From: Aliiroseovarius sp. M344 | GTDB lineage: Bacteria; Pseudomonadota; Alphaproteobacteria; Rhodobacterales; Rhodobacteraceae | Direction: 5' to 3' | Length of the DNA stretch: 64,000 nucleotides | NCBI RefSeq assembly: GCF_025140835.1 | Contig: NZ_CP081153.1 | Coordinates: forward strand, 1,860,001-1,924,000 | In this document: piece after piece, positions 16,997 to 24,685 of the stretch | How the letters are laid out: the number at the start of each line of letters is the position of its first letter | Numbering within the stretch: position 1 is the first letter of the stretch | Translations under genes and position numbers: made by a program | Notes under the pieces: model-generated | The model's input: only the letters and a program-made list of their open reading frames with translations | What the model was told of the DNA's origin: nothing | Database searches by the model: none

Positions 16997-18175
16997 TTAA
17001 GTGATGATTGGCAACTCAAGCGCCGCGCGCTCGGTCAGCAGAGTTGCACCGTTCGCGCTGACGACGATGTTTTCTTCATGGACCATCATGTGCCCGTCAC
17101 CGTATGACAGCGAAGGCTCGATGGTCAGAACCATGTTTTCTTCAAGGACGGTTCTATCAAATGCGGCATGCGAGGGTTGCTCGGTCAATTGCATACCCAG
17201 CCCGTGCCCAAGCCGCCCGATATCTCCGCCCGAACTGTCCATTTCTGAAATCACCGCCGACATCGCCTGAAACAAATCACGACATGTGTTGCCGGGCTTT
17301 GCGGATTCGATCCCCGCCTGCGTGGCGCGCCACAACACATCATAAGCCCGCCTGGCATCCTCGCTGGCGTGGCTTATGGCCCAATTGCGATCAAAGTCGC
17401 AGAAATACCCATCCCACGTGCAGCCCGTGTCCAGCATCAAGACGTCGCCTGCCCGCAACGGGCGCCGCGAAGGTGGCGAGATCACGTCGGCATAGCCCCC
17501 TTGATCGGCGGCCCCTACGAGATAAGGCGCATCATCGGCCCCGCCCCGGATCGCGGCACAGCGGAATTCCCGGAACACGTCTTCCAAGGGCATGCCAGAA
17601 TGAATGAACTCGGGCACTTTTGCAAAAGTCGCTGACCCAATCCCGCAGATATGTCCCAGTTTTTCGATCTCGGCGGGGGATTTGACCATGCGCAGACCTT
17701 GCACCAGCGCTGTTACATCTACGATGTCCAAACCCGGCAGCGCGGACACCAACTGTTCCCAATCACCCAAAGGCATCCGCAAATGCGTCTCATGGCCTTT
17801 CATCACCCCGATCTTCGCGCGCTCTTTCGACATGGGGGCAAGAAGGTCTTTCAGCAAGCTAATACCGTCATCCAGCGGTGCTGGCGCGCTCCACGTGCGA
17901 ATATCCTCGACCCAGCTGCGTCGCATCAGTTCGGCGCCGATTTCGGGGATCACAGCGATGGGTTTGCCGCTGGCGGGAACGTAAACGAACCATGGCCGCG
18001 TCGGGCTTTGCCAGAAGAGTGTATGAAAGCCGGTGAAATATCGTAAGTCCTGTTCGCTCATAAGAAGCAAACCCGCCAAATCCGACGCCGCCATCAACGC
18101 TTGCGCCTTGGCGGTGCGTTCGCTGAACTCTTTGTCCGGAAATCCCCGTTCGGGTGATGTTGTGGGATCTGGCAT
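16997..18175 (-). CDS. M24-family metallohydrolase (Xaa-Pro peptidase / creatinase fold)
   Basis: A 392-residue protein with an N-terminal creatinase-type domain (about 15-155) and a C-terminal pita-bread domain. All five expected metal ligands of M24 enzymes are present: Asp249, Asp260 (spacing 11), His324 in G-H-G-L-G, Glu353 in T-I-E-P-S and Glu367 in V-H-E-E-N. This argues for a metal-dependent hydrolase and against a true creatinase, which lacks these ligands. M24 relatives include aminopeptidase P, prolidase, ectoine hydrolase (EutD/DoeA) and the DMSP lyase DddP; length and sequence fit none of the specialised ones convincingly. It lies 14 bases after the GntR gene in the same operon. 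Its substrate is probably a small C-N-containing compound rather than peptides. Confidence 0.8.
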   Translation of the reverse strand: MPDPTTSPERGFPDKEFSERTAKAQALMAASDLAGLLLMSEQDLRYFTGFHTLFWQSPTRPWFVYVPASGKPIAVIPEIGAELMRRSWVEDIRTWSAPAPLDDGISLLKDLLAPMSKERAKIGVMKGHETHLRMPLGDWEQLVSALPGLDIVDVTALVQGLRMVKSPAEIEKLGHICGIGSATFAKVPEFIHSGMPLEDVFREFRCAAIRGGADDAPYLVGAADQGGYADVISPPSRRPLRAGDVLMLDTGCTWDGYFCDFDRNWAISHASEDARRAYDVLWRATQAGIESAKPGNTCRDLFQAMSAVISEMDSSGGDIGRLGHGLGMQLTEQPSHAAFDRTVLEENMVLTIEPSLSYGDGHMMVHEENIVVSANGATLLTERAALELPIIT

Positions 18176-18189
18176 GTCGGTCCTGTTCC

Positions 18190-18963
18190 TTAAATCTGGC
18201 CTTGGTTTTGTCTGGTCACGATGGCATGGGCTGAAAATTCAGCCATTTCCCCACGCCAGACCTGGCGGCCAAAACAAAACGGTGCCCCTGTTTCGTCGCG
18301 GATCACCTGCTCCAGTTCGATCACCGCATGGCTTGCGGCGATATTTAATAGTTGAGCTTCGCGGGCATAGATGCCGCGCATACGGATCACGATGTCGCCG
18401 GTGTTTGCCGAGGTGCCGTAACTCTTCTCAAGAATCTGTGTCGTGGATTGCCGAAGGTCATGTTGTAGAAAGTCGGGGAAACGGCTCGCGATCAGATATT
18501 CGGTTTCGATGAAGATCGGATGTCCGCCAGTATGAAAGAGACGTGTGTATTCAACAACTGCACTACCGTCAGGCTGCTCCAGAAGGGACGCAAGCCGTTT
18601 GTCGGCGGTGGTTTCGACGGCTTCGACAACTTCGATCTTCAAGTCAACGTCGTTTGTCTGGGCGTTGGTCACGAAGCTGACCATGTTACTGACATTATAG
18701 TTAAGCCGCTTGGGCGATACAAAACGACCGCGCCTGTCCGCGTTGTAAACCAGACCCTCGGTTTCCAATGCTTCCAGGGCCCGCCGCCCGGTCATCCGGC
18801 TGACGTTGTATTGTTCCGACAGGCTGCGTTCTGAGGGCAGGATATCGTGCTCTTTCAACGCACCTTTGGCGATCCGATTTCGAATGTCATCGGCAATCTG
18901 TAGAAAACGAGGGCGTGGCGATGGCTCGCTTTGTCTGGCTTGTTTGCTTTGTTTGTCTAGCAA
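18190..18963 (-). CDS. GntR-family regulator, HutC/UTRA subgroup
   Basis: The 257-residue regulator has an N-terminal winged helix (about 20-85: I-L-P-S-E-R-S-L-S-E-Q-Y-N-V-S-R-M-T-G-R-R-A-L-E-A-L) and a UTRA ligand-binding domain (about 105-250, including V-V-E-Y-T-R-L-F and F-I-E-T-E-Y-L). The only upstream start that keeps the whole DNA-binding domain is TTG at 18963, with GAGG eight bases before it; no ATG occurs until inside the helix-turn-helix. It is co-transcribed with the M24 hydrolase and divergent from the PhyH operon. Two copies of a TGGTATATACCA palindrome lie in the shared intergenic region, matching the GT-N-TAT-type operators known for HutC-group regulators. Confidence 0.9.
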   Translation of the reverse strand: MLDKQSKQARQSEPSPRPRFLQIADDIRNRIAKGALKEHDILPSERSLSEQYNVSRMTGRRALEALETEGLVYNADRRGRFVSPKRLNYNVSNMVSFVTNAQTNDVDLKIEVVEAVETTADKRLASLLEQPDGSAVVEYTRLFHTGGHPIFIETEYLIASRFPDFLQHDLRQSTTQILEKSYGTSANTGDIVIRMRGIYAREAQLLNIAASHAVIELEQVIRDETGAPFCFGRQVWRGEMAEFSAHAIVTRQNQGQI

Positions 18964-19003
18964 ATTTCAAGTCCTCGAATCACGATCTGGCTGTCAGCGT
19001 AGT

Positions 19004-19015
19004 TGGTATATACCA
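19004..19015. promoter_or_regulatory. Operator 1 (TGGTATATACCA), GntR-gene side
   Basis: A perfect 12-base palindrome located 41 bases upstream of the TTG start of the GntR gene. Its core is identical to operator 2 at 19083-19100. On the minus strand the central TATATA could also serve as the -10 element of the regulator gene, so binding here would give autorepression. Binding by the adjacent GntR protein is inferred. Confidence 0.6.
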
Positions 19016-19040
19016 GTTTGATCAAGAGGTTCCTTTTGTG

Positions 19041-19070
19041 TTGACAGGTCCCGACCCTTTCTCGTTAACT
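19041..19070 (+). promoter_or_regulatory. Probable sigma-70 promoter of the PhyH operon
   Basis: A perfect -35 hexamer TTGACA (19041-19046) is followed after 18 bases by TTAACT (19065-19070), a weak -10. Transcription would start near 19077, placing operator 2 just downstream of the start point, where a bound repressor would block elongation. The -10 match is poor, which lowers confidence. Confidence 0.45.
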
Positions 19071-19082
19071 TAGCAGAATAAA

Positions 19083-19100
19083 AACTGGTATATACCAGTT
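19083..19100. promoter_or_regulatory. Operator 2, 18-base palindrome before the PhyH operon
   Basis: AACTGGTATATACCAGTT is perfectly self-complementary over 18 bases. It contains the same TGGTATATACCA core as operator 1, 79 bases away. It lies 17 bases before the start codon of the PhyH-family gene and overlaps the expected 5' end of its mRNA. The GntR/UTRA regulator encoded next door is the obvious candidate ligand-responsive repressor. Confidence 0.65.
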
Positions 19101-19117
19101 AGCGAGAGGAAAGTGCC

Positions 19118-19987
19118 ATGGGCTTGCTGACGCAAGAACAAACAGATTCTTTCTGGCGTGATGGTGTGCTGATCGTCGAGAATGCAGTCAGCCCGGAACA
19201 GCTTGCTGACCTGAGGGCGGAGTTCACCTGTTGGGTGGAAGAAAGCCGCAAGCACGAAAGCGATTACGGCGAAACTCTTGACGGGCGGCCCCGCTTCGAT
19301 TTGCAACCCGGCCATAGCGCCGACACCCCCGGCTTGCGGCGTGTGCAGTCACCCGAAGAGGTGTCGGATGTTTTCGCGCGCACAATGCGTAATGCGGCCA
19401 CTGTCGATTTCTGCGCCGAACTGATCGGTCCGGGCATCCGGTTTCACCATGGCAAGGTAAACTCCAAACTGCCCGGAACGGCGACGCAGGTGAAATGGCA
19501 TCAGGATTTCCCGTTCGAGCCGATGACCAATGACGACATGATCACCGCCTTGTTGTTCATCGACGACGTAACGCTGGAAAACGGTCCGCTGGAAGTCCTC
19601 CCCGGCACCCACAAAGGCCCAATCCATTCGCACTGGCATGACGGCGTGTTTACCGGCGCAGTGGATGACGAAATAATCGACGCACAGCGCGACAAGATCG
19701 TGAAGTGCACCGGCAAGGCAGGATCGGTATGCCTGATGCACGCGAACCTGTTGCACGGATCAGCGCCAAATTTGTCCGACAAACCCCGCACGCTTTACAT
19801 CGCCACATACTATGCAGAGGATGCAATCGAACTCAGCCCATACCATTTACCCAGTACGCTAACACATGAGTTGGTGCGCGGTGAAGCAAGCGGGCGCGTG
19901 CGCTGCACTCCTTATGAGATGGAATTGCCTGCAGTGCCAAAGGCTACGTCCTTCTTTGCGCAACAAGAAGGGGCAGACATGGGCTGA
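19118..19987 (+). CDS. Phytanoyl-CoA dioxygenase (PhyH) family Fe(II)/2-oxoglutarate oxygenase
   Basis: A 289-residue double-stranded beta-helix oxygenase. The iron-binding facial triad is visible as His128-x-Asp130 (W-H-Q-D) and His213 (L-L-H-G-S). Arg224 in D-K-P-R-T is the expected 2-oxoglutarate anchor. P-G-T-H-K-G-P-I-H at 162-170 is the typical PhyH turn. The family hydroxylates unactivated carbons of small molecules; ectoine 5-hydroxylase EctD is a member. AGAGGA precedes the ATG. It is the first gene of a three-gene operon with an Asp/Glu-racemase-fold enzyme and a DMGDH-type flavoprotein. The substrate is likely the same solute or an intermediate; no specific assignment is possible. 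Confidence 0.85.
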   Translation: MGLLTQEQTDSFWRDGVLIVENAVSPEQLADLRAEFTCWVEESRKHESDYGETLDGRPRFDLQPGHSADTPGLRRVQSPEEVSDVFARTMRNAATVDFCAELIGPGIRFHHGKVNSKLPGTATQVKWHQDFPFEPMTNDDMITALLFIDDVTLENGPLEVLPGTHKGPIHSHWHDGVFTGAVDDEIIDAQRDKIVKCTGKAGSVCLMHANLLHGSAPNLSDKPRTLYIATYYAEDAIELSPYHLPSTLTHELVRGEASGRVRCTPYEMELPAVPKATSFFAQQEGADMG

Positions 19988-20013
19988 GGCCCTGTTTGTC
20001 GAAGCCCGAAACA

Positions 20014-20790
20014 ATGCTTGAAAACGATCACGTCGAAACGCTTGATTTCACCACCGACGAAGGCCTCGGCGGGCGCGCGCGCCTTGGTCTGATCGTGTTG
20101 CAAACCGACCAGACCATCGAGCATGAGTTCTCCACCATCTTCGATCAAGACAGCGACGTGGCGCTTTACAAAGCGCGCATTCCCAATGCGATGGATGTCT
20201 CGCCCGCCACGCTGCGCCAGATGGCGCTGGACTTGCCGCGCACTGCAGCCTTGTTGCCCCCAAGCTTTGATTTCGACGTGATCGGCTATGCCTGCACGTC
20301 AGGAGCAACGATGATAGGCGAGGATCAGGTGGACGCCCTTATTCGCGAGGTTCACCCGGAGGCCAAAACCACCAACCCAATCACCGCGGTAAAAACCGCT
20401 CTTGGGACATTGGGGTTAGAGCGCATCGCGCTGGTCACACCCTACCCAGTCGATGTTACTTTGGAAATGCAGGACAACCTGCGGCGCGCCGGGTTTCAGA
20501 CCAATGCGGTGGCCTCGTTCAATCAATCCGACGATTTCACAGTGGCGCGGATCACCACTGACAGCATTCTGAATGCTGTTCTGCGCATCGGCGCGCGCGA
20601 TAATGTCGATGGCGTCTTTGTGTCCTGCACCAGTCTGCGCGCCCTGCAAGTGATCGCCAAGGCGGAAGCCGCACTCGGCAAGCCCGTTATCTCCTCTAAT
20701 CAAGCCCTTGCATGGCACATGATGCGGCTCGCCGGAGTGTCTGACATTCCCTCAAACGCTGGGCGCCTTTTCAGCACCAACATTTCATAG
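20014..20790 (+). CDS. Asp/Glu racemase superfamily protein (maleate isomerase / EutA-like fold)
   Basis: A 258-residue protein of the two-cysteine Asp/Glu/hydantoin racemase superfamily, which includes maleate isomerase, arylmalonate decarboxylase and EutA. Cys94 in Y-A-C-T-S-G-A and Cys205 in V-S-C-T-S-L-R occupy the two symmetry-related catalytic positions. R-L-G-L-I-V-L-Q-T-D at about 23-32 is the N-terminal strand and loop. The start is uncertain: ATG at 20014 has a weak ribosome site, while an in-frame TTG at 19996 follows a good GAGG and would add six residues. It lies within 30 bases of the PhyH gene and 14 bases before the flavoprotein gene. It probably racemises, isomerises or decarboxylates an intermediate. 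Confidence 0.8.
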   Translation: MLENDHVETLDFTTDEGLGGRARLGLIVLQTDQTIEHEFSTIFDQDSDVALYKARIPNAMDVSPATLRQMALDLPRTAALLPPSFDFDVIGYACTSGATMIGEDQVDALIREVHPEAKTTNPITAVKTALGTLGLERIALVTPYPVDVTLEMQDNLRRAGFQTNAVASFNQSDDFTVARITTDSILNAVLRIGARDNVDGVFVSCTSLRALQVIAKAEAALGKPVISSNQALAWHMMRLAGVSDIPSNAGRLFSTNIS

Positions 20791-20804
20791 AACAGGACCA
20801 ATTC

Positions 20805-23234
20805 ATGGCCAAAACTCTTCCCTCCCACGCGCAGGTCGTGATCATCGGTGGCGGCATTCACGGCTGTTCGGTGGCGTACCACCTTGCAAAGGCAGGATGG
20901 AAAGACGTGATCCTGCTTGAGCGCAAAACACTGACCAGCGGCACAACTTGGCACGCGGCAGGCTTGGTTGGACAGCTTCAGGGAAGCCATTCGACCACCG
21001 CCTTTGCCAGCTATGGCGTTGAGCTTTTGCAGGAAATCGAGGCCGAAACCGGTCAGAACCCGGGCTTCCGCCAATCCGGGTCGATTTCGATCGCGGTGAA
21101 CGATGAACGACTGGCCGAGTTGAAACGCAAAGCGGACTTCGCATCGCTGTTTGGTGTCGAAGCGCATTACATGGAAACAGCCGAGATCGCCGAGCGCTGG
21201 CCCCTGATGAACGCCGAGGGCGTTTTGGGTGGCATCCATATGCCATCGGACGGGTCGGCCAACCCAATCGACTTAACCCAAGCGCTCGCCAAAGGAGCGC
21301 GTATGCACGGCGCCAGTATTCGCGAAAACATCAAGGTTAAAGAGGTGTTGACGGCAGGTGGCAAAGTCAGCGGGGTGCGTACCGATCAGGGCACGATCAC
21401 TGCCGATGTCGTGGTCAATTGCGGTGGCATGTGGGCGCGTGAACTGGGCCGCCAGAACGGCGTGGGTGTGCCGCTTCATGCCTGCGAGCACTATTACCTC
21501 GTGACCGAACCTATCCCCGATCTGCCGTCTGATCTGCCGGTGCTGCGGTCTTACTGTGATGGCACCTATTGGAAGGAAGACGCCGGCAAACTGCTTTTTG
21601 GTTTCGCGCATTTCCACGCCAAAGCTTGGGCAAAGGATGGCATACCCGACAGCTTTGAGTTCGACAGCCTGCCCTTCGTCGAAGACGATGTGATGGAGGT
21701 GCTGGAACTTAGCATGAACCGGGTGCCGATCCTGCAGGAAACCGGCATTCGCACATTCTTTAACGGGCCGGAAAGCTATTCGCACGATGGACGCTTTACG
21801 CTTGGCGAAGCGCCGGACCTGAAGGGTTACTATGTGCTCGCCGGGGTCAATTCGACCGGCATTCAATCCGGCCCCGGCGCGGGCAAAGCGCTGGCCGATT
21901 GGATCATGGCTGGCCACCCGCCGATGGACCTTGCCGAGATGGACCCCGCCCGCATCGAAGACTGGCAGGCGCGCGATCCCTACCTGCAGGAACGCTGCCC
22001 CGAAACGCTGGTGCTGACTTACGCGATGCACTGGCCGGGACGGCAGCGAGAGGCCGCGCGCAACCTACGCCGCACACCGTTTTATCACCCGATGAAGGCT
22101 CGGGGCGCCGTCTATACCGAGGCACAGGGCTGGGAGCGTCCCGGCTGGTTCGCCCCGGATGGCGTTGAGCCGAAATACGACTATTCCTTCCACCGCCCCA
22201 GCTGGTTTAAATACGCGCAAGCAGAACAAAAAGCCGCCCGTGAAGGCGTGGCGATGATCGACTACTCGATGCTTGGGAAACTTATGGTCGAGGGCCGTGA
22301 TGCAGAGAGTTTCCTGCAACGGGTATGTACAAATGACATGGCCATGCCCGTCGGACGCGTGGCCTATTCACTGATGCTCAACAAACGTGGTGGCATTGAA
22401 AGCGATGTCACGGTTGCGCGTCACAGCGAATACAGCTTTATGGTGATGAGCTCGATCTCGCACACCCGCCGCGACCGCGATCATCTGCAACGTCACATTG
22501 CCGCCGATGAAGATGTCCGCCTGCGCGATGCCACAACCGCCCATGCGGTGCTTTCTGTTGCCGGACCAATGGCGCGAGATCTGCTGTCGACGCTGAGCGA
22601 CGCGAACTTCGACGACGACGCCTTTCCGTTTAACAGTATGCAGCATTTCCACATTGGACATGCCCCCGTCTTCGCCCAGCGTCTGTCCTATACGGGCGAA
22701 TTAGGTTGGGAGGTTTTCATCACCCCTGATTTTGCTGAACATGTCTTCGAAGTTCTCAGTTCAGCAGGCGAGACATTCGGCCTGCGGCTGGTCGGCGGAG
22801 AAGCGCTAAACGCGCTCAGGATCGAAAAAGGATTCCTGCATTGGGGGCACGACATGTCCTATACAGAGGCCCCGCATCAGGTCGGGTTGGGGTTCATCTG
22901 CAAGCCAGACAAACCGATACCATTTATTGGACGCGATGCCTTTCTCAGCCGAAAGGCGGCTGGTAAAGGTCCGTTCCTTTGTCATATTAAGCTACAGGAA
23001 TCCGACCCGCTTCTGCATCATAACGAGCCCGTGTTGAAAGATGGAGAAGTCGTGGGATATGTAGCCAGCGGTGCCTTCGCCTATGCGCAAAATGCCTCTG
23101 TCGGCACCTGTTTCATCACCTCAAACGACAAGAACTCGATCCCGAACGGCGATTATGCAGTGGTTGTCGAAGGCCAAACGATACCAGCTACTCTTGGCCT
23201 GAAGGCTTTCTCGACACCACAGACCTCGGGATAG
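20805..23234 (+). CDS. Dimethylglycine/sarcosine dehydrogenase-type flavoprotein with GcvT domain
   Basis: An 809-residue two-module enzyme. The N-terminal DAO-type FAD domain (about 10-370) starts with V-V-I-I-G-G-G-I-H-G (11-20). His50 in T-S-G-T-T-W-H-A-A-G matches the site of covalent FAD attachment in DMGDH and SARDH. A linker domain (about 375-430) precedes a GcvT-like tetrahydrofolate-binding half (about 435-800: Y-S-M-L-G-K-L-M-V-E-G, Y-T-G-E-L-G-W-E-V, L-R-I-E-K-G). Family members oxidatively remove N-methyl groups and pass the carbon to tetrahydrofolate as 5,10-methylene-THF. It is the last gene of the PhyH operon, beside a betaine-type importer, so it probably demethylates the imported compound or a product of it. 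Confidence 0.9.
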   Translation: MAKTLPSHAQVVIIGGGIHGCSVAYHLAKAGWKDVILLERKTLTSGTTWHAAGLVGQLQGSHSTTAFASYGVELLQEIEAETGQNPGFRQSGSISIAVNDERLAELKRKADFASLFGVEAHYMETAEIAERWPLMNAEGVLGGIHMPSDGSANPIDLTQALAKGARMHGASIRENIKVKEVLTAGGKVSGVRTDQGTITADVVVNCGGMWARELGRQNGVGVPLHACEHYYLVTEPIPDLPSDLPVLRSYCDGTYWKEDAGKLLFGFAHFHAKAWAKDGIPDSFEFDSLPFVEDDVMEVLELSMNRVPILQETGIRTFFNGPESYSHDGRFTLGEAPDLKGYYVLAGVNSTGIQSGPGAGKALADWIMAGHPPMDLAEMDPARIEDWQARDPYLQERCPETLVLTYAMHWPGRQREAARNLRRTPFYHPMKARGAVYTEAQGWERPGWFAPDGVEPKYDYSFHRPSWFKYAQAEQKAAREGVAMIDYSMLGKLMVEGRDAESFLQRVCTNDMAMPVGRVAYSLMLNKRGGIESDVTVARHSEYSFMVMSSISHTRRDRDHLQRHIAADEDVRLRDATTAHAVLSVAGPMARDLLSTLSDANFDDDAFPFNSMQHFHIGHAPVFAQRLSYTGELGWEVFITPDFAEHVFEVLSSAGETFGLRLVGGEALNALRIEKGFLHWGHDMSYTEAPHQVGLGFICKPDKPIPFIGRDAFLSRKAAGKGPFLCHIKLQESDPLLHHNEPVLKDGEVVGYVASGAFAYAQNASVGTCFITSNDKNSIPNGDYAVVVEGQTIPATLGLKAFSTPQTSG

Positions 23235-23344
23235 CTGTGCCCCACTGCAATAACCCGCACTTGACCTTGCACGGTCTTAAATTTGGGAAAACTCAGAGGC
23301 GAGAAGGCTTCAAATGACGGTTAAATCCAGCCCGCCACACGACA

Positions 23345-24316
23345 TTAGTCATCTTGCTGCCGTTTTGAAATCTCTGTCGCATGGTGGCGACCGCAAGTCT
23401 TGTGACACCCGATCGAAAAACAGGGAGTAGCCTTTGTTGGCAGGCCACTATCGGCCATCGACATACGGTTTTTTGCCAACACATCTTGCAGCATCTTTGC
23501 GCTGATTTTCGGCTTAAATCGGATGCCAGCAAAATAGGTATTTCGCCACATCACCTGCCCCGTCGCCTTGTGACCACAGAAATAGAGATCGACCCGAAGT
23601 CCAACCGTATGCTCCGGTGCCACTTCAACCTTCATTCCGCTTCTGTTGACATCCAAAATTTGGGTGACGGAACAGTTGTCGCCATAGGTGACCAGCAGTG
23701 GCGTTCGGCACAGCAAGCGCGCCTCCCTGCCCTTAAGGCTCCAGCGAATAACGAGCATAGTAAGCGCAACCATTGCGATTACTGCGACTGCTGACGCGGT
23801 CATTTTGGCAGGCGTGGCGTTAAGTATAGTCGACGTCGCAACACGTCCGAGATGCCTTGCCGGAACTATAGGTTTTGCACCCTCGCCAGACGAAACCTGG
23901 CTGCTTTGGCGGCACCCGAAAATCGGTTCGAGGCGCTGTAAAGTCAGGTCTAACTGCGGCAAGTATTGTTCAAGATCGCGAATAACATTTTCAGGATCAC
24001 CCTGCGCGCGTCGGGTCTCCTGTCCCAGCAAGGTAATCGCCGACTGCAATTCGCCAATTACCCGCCCTTGTTTGTCGTTAGCATTGGTCTTTGCTACTCG
24101 TTTCAATTGCGAAGACAGTGATGACAATTGGGCCGCTATTGCAGATGGATCACCCGCGATACCGGCCGCGCCCAGCTGTTGCTGTGTCAATCGGAGATTG
24201 GTGATGGCATGACAGACTTGTGCGTCGCCGGCGACGGCACAGCTTCCAATGACCGAGAGCACAAATGCCATCAGAAATACTTGGATGTTATTGGTGGTCG
24301 AAATGCGATTGGCCAT
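23345..24316 (-). CDS. Membrane-anchored PilZ-domain protein
   Basis: A 323-residue protein. An N-terminal signal sequence (about 1-30) leads into a periplasmic helical region (about 31-165) with Cys35 and Cys135. One transmembrane helix (about 172-191) follows, then a cytoplasmic PilZ domain. The c-di-GMP signature is visible: R200-L-L-C-R204 (RxxxR) and D222-V-N-R-S-G227, where the usual Ser of (D/N)-x-S-x-x-G is Asn. The layout suggests a protein that couples cytoplasmic c-di-GMP to an envelope function, or a periplasmic sensor. Base composition looks less GC-rich than its neighbours. It stands alone between the DMGDH operon and a small conserved gene; the output is unknown. Confidence 0.78.
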   Translation of the reverse strand: MANRISTTNNIQVFLMAFVLSVIGSCAVAGDAQVCHAITNLRLTQQQLGAAGIAGDPSAIAAQLSSLSSQLKRVAKTNANDKQGRVIGELQSAITLLGQETRRAQGDPENVIRDLEQYLPQLDLTLQRLEPIFGCRQSSQVSSGEGAKPIVPARHLGRVATSTILNATPAKMTASAVAVIAMVALTMLVIRWSLKGREARLLCRTPLLVTYGDNCSVTQILDVNRSGMKVEVAPEHTVGLRVDLYFCGHKATGQVMWRNTYFAGIRFKPKISAKMLQDVLAKNRMSMADSGLPTKATPCFSIGCHKTCGRHHATEISKRQQDD

Positions 24317-24379
24317 TACAAACGGAAGCCTGACAGAAGTCCGTTTCTAATTTGCTAACTCGCGCAGTGACGAAAAGGC

Positions 24380-24652
24380 TTAGCCCAACCGCCCCTTACG
24401 ACCACCACGTCGTTTCGGGGTCGCCGCTTCCTCCAGTGCCAACCGCATCACCTGCGTCATCGGATGCTCTGGGGCGTCCGTACCATAATGGTCCAACAGT
24501 GCTGTAATACGCTCGCCCTGCGCCATCGCATGGTCGTCGAACAACGCCCAATCCAAAAAAATGGATCGGCATTCCTCGATCCGGATCCCGTCGATTTGAT
24601 AGCTTTCACGGATCAGCCCACGCGGGTCGATGGCTTTGATGAGATCAGTCAT
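24380..24652 (-). CDS. Small conserved-type hypothetical protein downstream of glnE
   Basis: A 90-residue protein, acidic to neutral in the body with a basic tail (K-R-R-G-G-R-K-G-R-L-G). I do not recognise a domain. It has a strong ribosome site (GAGGAG five bases before ATG) and follows glnE by 33 bases, so it is probably translated from the glnE transcript. I-R-I-E-E-C-R-S-I-F-L-D-W-A-L suggests a compact fold. There are no membrane segments or signal peptide. Confidence 0.6.
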   Translation of the reverse strand: MTDLIKAIDPRGLIRESYQIDGIRIEECRSIFLDWALFDDHAMAQGERITALLDHYGTDAPEHPMTQVMRLALEEAATPKRRGGRKGRLG

Positions 24653-24685
24653 AACATCTCCTCGGCACCCGCCGCCGTGCCGGTA

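Noticed and set aside
16997..18175. M24 protein as DMSP lyase DddP, creatinase or ectoine hydrolase
   Set aside because: It is about 50 residues shorter than DddP and lacks its N-terminal sequence pattern. Creatinase lacks the five metal ligands that are present here. The N-terminal region does not resemble EutD/DoeA as I know it, and the other ectoine-degradation genes are absent.
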